Shown: one piece after another, positions 60,806 to 64,000 of the stretch
Layout of the letters: each line of letters begins with the position of its first letter
Numbering within the stretch: position 1 is the stretch's first letter
NCBI GenBank assembly: GCA_036563645.1
Contig: DATCMA010000028.1
Coordinates: forward strand, 124,001 to 188,000
Source of the DNA: DATCMA01 sp036563645
GTDB taxonomy: Bacteria > Actinomycetota > Actinomycetes > Mycobacteriales > Micromonosporaceae
Reading direction: 5' to 3'
Length of the DNA: 64,000 nucleotides
The notes under the pieces: generated by a model
The model's database searches: none
What the model saw: only the letters and a program-made list of their open reading frames with translations
Told to the model about the DNA's origin: nothing
Translations under genes and position numbers: made by a program

Positions 60806-61693
60806 ATGTCCACAGCGTCAGCCGATCTCATCGCCGTCGCTCTGCGGGAGCTGCTCGCCGGCCAGCTCGACCACTGGACTCGAGTGTCGCTGCGTGGGAC
60901 ACGGCGAGCGACGTTCGTGTACTGCGGCGAGGACGAGGTCGCGATCGAGCGAGCGTTGACGGTCTTCGACCACTACGGTGACCTCCTGCGTGGCCGGCAC
61001 CTCACCACGATCTTGTTAGGACGGGACGCCACCGCGCGCGCCGCCCGGCACGCGCGGAGATCGTTCGCCGTCTACGGCGTCCCGGGGGATGTCGAGAGCG
61101 TGCCGGTGGCGACGAAGGCCGCCATGGCGGCGGGGGCGCCGATACTCGCGTACGTCGACGCGCGGGGAGCGGCCCTGCCCAGTGAGAAGGCCCTGCACGC
61201 GGCCCGCAACGGCCGCCCCGGGGAGATGCTGCTGGTATGGGCGCGCCGCGAGCCGGCGGAGCGGGCGCGGCCGGCGTTGGACGCCGCCGGTTTCCGGCTC
61301 GTGACCGAGATCGAGCTGGCCACCGACGGCCAGGCCGCGCAGATCGCGTTCGGGACGTCGTCCGGCAAGAGCCTCACCGCGTTCAAGGATGCGGTGTGGG
61401 CGGCCGCGGCGGCGGCTGGTGTCCGGTTGCGTGACCCGCAGGACCCCGACGCGCCGCTCCTCGACCCCACTCCGCAGCCCCAGCCCGCCGCCTTGCGGGA
61501 GGCACTGCTGGCCCGGCTCGCCGCAGCGGGGCCCGCGACGGTGGCGGAGCTGCGCCAGTACGCGGCGACGGACACCATCTATCGGCCGACAGACGCCACG
61601 GAGGTGCTCGCCGCGTTGGTGGAGGCCGGTGTGGTGATTCGCGAGCCGGCGGAGGGTCGCCTCGGCGGAGACGTGCTCATCCGACCCGCGTGA
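60806..61693 (+). CDS. Conserved protein of unknown function, possibly TcmP-related
   Basis: A 295-aa soluble protein. The N-terminal half looks like an alpha/beta domain (RATFVYCGEDEVAIERALTVFDHYGDLLRGRHLTTILLGRD). The middle GTSSGKSLTAFKDAVW resembles the C-terminal region of three-Cys-motif partner (TcmP) proteins, and a winged-helix segment follows (ALREALLARLAAAGPATVAELRQYAAT). This comparison rests on a short stretch and is tentative; the Cys residues are missing. It stands between two minus-strand TPR genes, and its stop lies 5 nt from that of the convergent gene. Confidence 0.6.
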   Translation: MSTASADLIAVALRELLAGQLDHWTRVSLRGTRRATFVYCGEDEVAIERALTVFDHYGDLLRGRHLTTILLGRDATARAARHARRSFAVYGVPGDVESVPVATKAAMAAGAPILAYVDARGAALPSEKALHAARNGRPGEMLLVWARREPAERARPALDAAGFRLVTEIELATDGQAAQIAFGTSSGKSLTAFKDAVWAAAAAAGVRLRDPQDPDAPLLDPTPQPQPAALREALLARLAAAGPATVAELRQYAATDTIYRPTDATEVLAALVEAGVVIREPAEGRLGGDVLIRPA

Positions 61694-61698
61694 GGCCG

Positions 61699-63129
61699 CT
61701 AGGTCGTCGCCGGGGCGATCCTCTGCCACATGTGGCTGGTCAGGTCCGCCAAGGTGCGCGCCCGCAACAGCGACCGCTCCCCGCTCTCGCGATCTCCACA
61801 TTGGACGAGCAGCCGACCGTGATGGGCGACGCAGTCGTGCACCACCGCGGCCAGCTCGCCGTCGGAGAGCGCGTACGGCATGAGCCGCTCCGCCACACCC
61901 GCGGCCCAACACGCCAAGTCGACCGCCATCGCCCGATCGGCCCGGGCCTCGAACCACGCGGAGGCGGCCAGCAGCGTGCGCGCCCACAGTGGCCCGTATC
62001 CCCGCAGCTCGTCGCCGTGCGCGGCCCGGGCCGCGGCGGCGAACAGGTAGTGCGCCTCCAACGCCAGGCGGATACCCGCGATCGGCGCCCGGGGCAGGGT
62101 GGTGACGGCCAACTCGGCGAGCCAGCGGGCACGCGTGGCGGCGAGCGGCCTCGGGCACCGCTGCGCCGGCACGACGGCCGCTCGCGTGGCCTTTCCGGGG
62201 ATCGCCGCGAGCCCGGAGCTGGTCGCGGTGTCGCGGAGCGCGTCGGCGAGGCTGGTCCGCCGGAGCCGGTCGAGATCGGAACCGGGCGCGAGCGCGCAGC
62301 GCGTGACCCGGCTGAGCGCGGCGGTGAACGCGCCATCGAGAGCCGCGATCCGTTCCGGCGACAGCTGTTCGGGGTGGTCGAGGAGACCGCGCAGGTGCGC
62401 CAGGGTCTCCCCGCTGTCGGGTCCCAGGAGCTGAACGGCGAGGTTCGCCGCGACCAACGCGATCTCCGGTTCTCCGTTCTGCACGTGCAGCGCGGCGGCG
62501 ACCAGTGCCGCGTGGCGCAGGTGGGGCACGTCCCCGGTCGGCACGGTGATGGTTTCCGTCGTGGGGGTGGGCAGATACCCCCGGAGCGCGGCGTCGGCGG
62601 CCTCGCGCGCCAGGTGCGGATCCCCGAAGCGCGAGAGCACGAGGCTGGCGGTGGCCAGCGCCCGGGCAACCTCCCGGGTGGACGGACGAGACGTCGCCCG
62701 CGCGGTGAGCTCCGCGTACGTCGTCACCGCGGCATCCACATCGGCCACCGCCGAGGCGCCCCGCCCTTGCCGCATCAACGCGAAGCCACGGCGGGCCTGG
62801 ACATCCGCGACGAGGGCAGACACATCCCGGCCCCCGGTCTCCGCCACAATGCGGTAGTGCTCCTCGCATTCGTCGAACGCGGCGACGGCCGCGTCGAGCT
62901 GATCGAGTTGGGTTTGTAGGGAGCCGAGGGCGCAGACAGCGGACGCCAACCCTTGCCGGATCTCCGGATCGTCGGGACACGAGTCGAGCCGCGCGCGACA
63001 CACCTCGACGGCGTCGCGCTGGGTGCGCAAGGCCTCCTCGACCAGGCCGGCTTCCTGCTGCCGCCGCGCCTGGCGGAGCAGCTCCACCGCGCGCTGCTCG
63101 TGGCGCCGGTCCTGGAAGCTCCGGCTCAT
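61699..63129 (-). CDS. Large TPR-like repeat protein of unknown function
   Basis: A 476-aa all-helical protein with TPR-like pairs in the N-terminal half (AVELLRQARRQQEAGLVEEALRTQRDAVEVCRARL; LGSLQTQLDQLDAAVAAFDECEEHYR). The C-terminal half is less regular, with a helical segment RWLAELAVTTLPRAPIAGIRLALEAHYLFAAAARAAHG. Such proteins act as protein-interaction scaffolds. The ATG at 63129 has GGAAGG 6 nt upstream. It could be functionally tied to the neighbouring TPR gene, but the sequence does not show it. Confidence 0.65.
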   Translation of the reverse strand: MSRSFQDRRHEQRAVELLRQARRQQEAGLVEEALRTQRDAVEVCRARLDSCPDDPEIRQGLASAVCALGSLQTQLDQLDAAVAAFDECEEHYRIVAETGGRDVSALVADVQARRGFALMRQGRGASAVADVDAAVTTYAELTARATSRPSTREVARALATASLVLSRFGDPHLAREAADAALRGYLPTPTTETITVPTGDVPHLRHAALVAAALHVQNGEPEIALVAANLAVQLLGPDSGETLAHLRGLLDHPEQLSPERIAALDGAFTAALSRVTRCALAPGSDLDRLRRTSLADALRDTATSSGLAAIPGKATRAAVVPAQRCPRPLAATRARWLAELAVTTLPRAPIAGIRLALEAHYLFAAAARAAHGDELRGYGPLWARTLLAASAWFEARADRAMAVDLACWAAGVAERLMPYALSDGELAAVVHDCVAHHGRLLVQCGDRESGERSLLRARTLADLTSHMWQRIAPATT

Positions 63130-63310
63130 CACCAACCTTCCCGGTGATCCCCATCGTCCGCGTTTGACCAACGATGCCGATCGTAGTCAAAGATGTCGAA
63201 TCCTGTCCGGGTGTTGGTGATTTCGCTGGTCGCAGGAGGCGGCACGGGACGGGCACAGCCGGATGGGATAGGGGCCGGCTCAGCGGGCCCAGCCGGGAAC
63301 GCGCGCGGGA

Positions 63311-63766
63311 TTAGCGCGGCAGCCACGCGTCCGGGCGTTCGGTGAGCCGGTGGACGTGTCGGGGCATTTTCCCCGTCACGACGTGCGCGAGACTGACTTC
63401 GTCTACGACGTCCCGGACCGCGGCGCGGACCGCGATCCAGAGCTTCGGGAGTTGCTCGGCCGCACCGGCGTACTGCGTCTGCTCGGGGCGCAGGCCGCGC
63501 ACCGCCGCGAGGGGACCATCCACCGCGCGCAGGATGGAGCCGATGGTCACTTGGTCGGGTGATCGGGCGAGGGTGTAGCCGCCGTCGGCGCCGCGCTGCG
63601 CGCGCACGATGCCGGCGCGACGGAGATCAGCGAGGACCGCTTCGAGAAACTTGCGTGGCAGATCTTGCTCTTTGGCGAGGGCTTGCGCGGACAGCACAGC
63701 CGGGTACGCGGCCGCGAGGCTGAGCGCGGCCCGTACGGCGTAGTCGCCCCGCGCGGAGATTTGCAC
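63311..63766 (-). CDS. Rrf2-family transcriptional regulator without Fe-S cysteines
   Basis: A 151-aa winged-helix regulator: VQISARGDYAVRAALSLAAAYPAVLSAQALAKEQDLPRKFLEAVLADLRRAGIVRAQRGADGGYTLARSPDQVTIGSILRAVDGPLA. The three Cys that hold the cluster in IscR/NsrR/RsrR are absent, so it senses by other means or is a structural member. The GTG at 63766 begins at the canonical N-terminus; upstream codons add an atypical extension. Target genes are not evident. Confidence 0.88.
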   Translation of the reverse strand: MQISARGDYAVRAALSLAAAYPAVLSAQALAKEQDLPRKFLEAVLADLRRAGIVRAQRGADGGYTLARSPDQVTIGSILRAVDGPLAAVRGLRPEQTQYAGAAEQLPKLWIAVRAAVRDVVDEVSLAHVVTGKMPRHVHRLTERPDAWLPR

Positions 63767-63826
63767 ACCCTCATCATGCCTGGCCAGCCGGGTGACGCTG
63801 ACCGCGGGGCGGGAGACTGACACCAG

Positions 63827-63861
63827 CGACGGGAGTACGGCGAACCGCCGTACTCCCGTCG
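63827..63861. terminator. Strong hairpin upstream of the rrf2 gene, 16-bp perfect stem
   Basis: Arms 63827-63842 and 63846-63861 are perfectly complementary over 16 bp around a 3-nt loop (AAC). The hairpin lies 20 nt beyond the stop of a minus-strand gene cut by the right edge and 61 bp before the rrf2 start. It probably terminates that gene. No U-tract is seen. Confidence 0.7.
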
Positions 63862-63880
63862 GGCCCCTGGGATCCCGTGT

Positions 63881-64000
63881 TCAGCCCTCCTCGGGCAGGG
63901 CCTCGATCGCGGTTGTGGCCCTGCGGGCGTTCGCTCGCTCCGCAACGCCTGCGCCGCTCAGCTCGCGCACTCGCGTCGGGCCCTCCGCCCGGGCTCGTCG
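63881..64000 (-). CDS. C-terminal part of a gene running off the right edge
   Basis: Reading leftwards from 64000, a 39-codon open frame ends at TGA 63883-63881 with the peptide tail ARRATTAIEALPEEG. It is Ala/Arg/Glu-rich and probably helical. The strong hairpin 20 nt downstream supports a real gene end. The family cannot be told from this fragment. Confidence 0.35.
   Translation of the reverse strand, partial: RRARAEGPTRVRELSGAGVAERANARRATTAIEALPEEG

Overview
The window is high-GC DNA densely packed with short-spaced or overlapping genes, many starting with GTG, and it reads as the chromosome of an actinomycete. The clues are a Gly-Cys-Val tRNA cluster, a CebEFG/BglC/CelR cellobiose operon with TGGGAGCGCTCCCA-type operators, IdeR/DmdR iron boxes, type VII secretion (T7SS) WXG-like genes, streptogrisin-type proteases and a GH5-CBM2 mannanase. 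The sugar genes suggest a plant-biomass degrader, possibly thermophilic (relatives could include Thermobifida, Thermobispora or Acidothermus). The species cannot be named from sequence reading alone.

Layout. 1-6.8 kb: an edge-truncated secreted peptidase, several envelope proteins and a minus-strand ECF sigma/anti-sigma pair. 6.9-14.3 kb: a minus-strand DNA-end-processing operon in the order HerA-like ATPase, SbcD (Mre11), SbcC (Rad50), NurA-like nuclease, spermidine-synthase-like protein. 14.4-15.9 kb: a RibD-like reductase preceded by a 39-aa Cys-rich peptide, and a pRiA4b ORF-3 family gene. 16.0-22.2 kb: the cellobiose operon cebE-cebF-cebG-bglC followed by celR, with two CelR operators flanking the promoter. 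22.3-26.6 kb: ACT-domain protein, BioD, methyltransferase, an exported protein and a TetR regulator. 26.9-27.2 kb: three tRNAs with a promoter and an intrinsic terminator.

27.7-31.5 kb: a T7SS effector/immunity island. It holds a YbaB-like protein, an EspC-like protein, a WXG-type carrier interrupted by an in-frame TGA, an HNH-like toxin and three SUKH-type immunity candidates, two of them paralogous. 31.7-35.8 kb: an iron-regulated siderophore ABC importer with two iron boxes and a DUF2218 protein. 35.8-38.9 kb: a secreted serine protease, a membrane diguanylate cyclase and a small ORF. 38.9-45.0 kb: a six-gene Mrp Na+/H+ antiporter operon with fused MnhA-MnhB. 45.5-49.7 kb: L-2-hydroxyglutarate oxidase, a Rho-N-like peptide, two poorly known proteins and an MscS channel. 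49.9-54.5 kb: a rhomboid protease and four tandem universal stress proteins. 54.8-59.3 kb: a streptogrisin-like protease, a 40-aa membrane peptide, DedA, Nudix and the mannanase. 59.3-64.0 kb: two TPR-type proteins, a protein of unknown function, an Rrf2 regulator and the tail of a gene running off the right edge.

The genes work together in recognisable modules: cellobiose import and hydrolysis under LacI-type control, iron uptake under IdeR-type control, DNA break processing, interbacterial toxin with immunity, and ion or stress homeostasis. Perfect hairpins mark many of the module borders. The most unusual signals are the broken T7SS carrier gene beside an intact toxin and duplicated immunity genes, the archaeal-style HerA-Mre11-Rad50-NurA operon with a non-canonical HerA P-loop, and two tiny genes of 39 and 40 codons.
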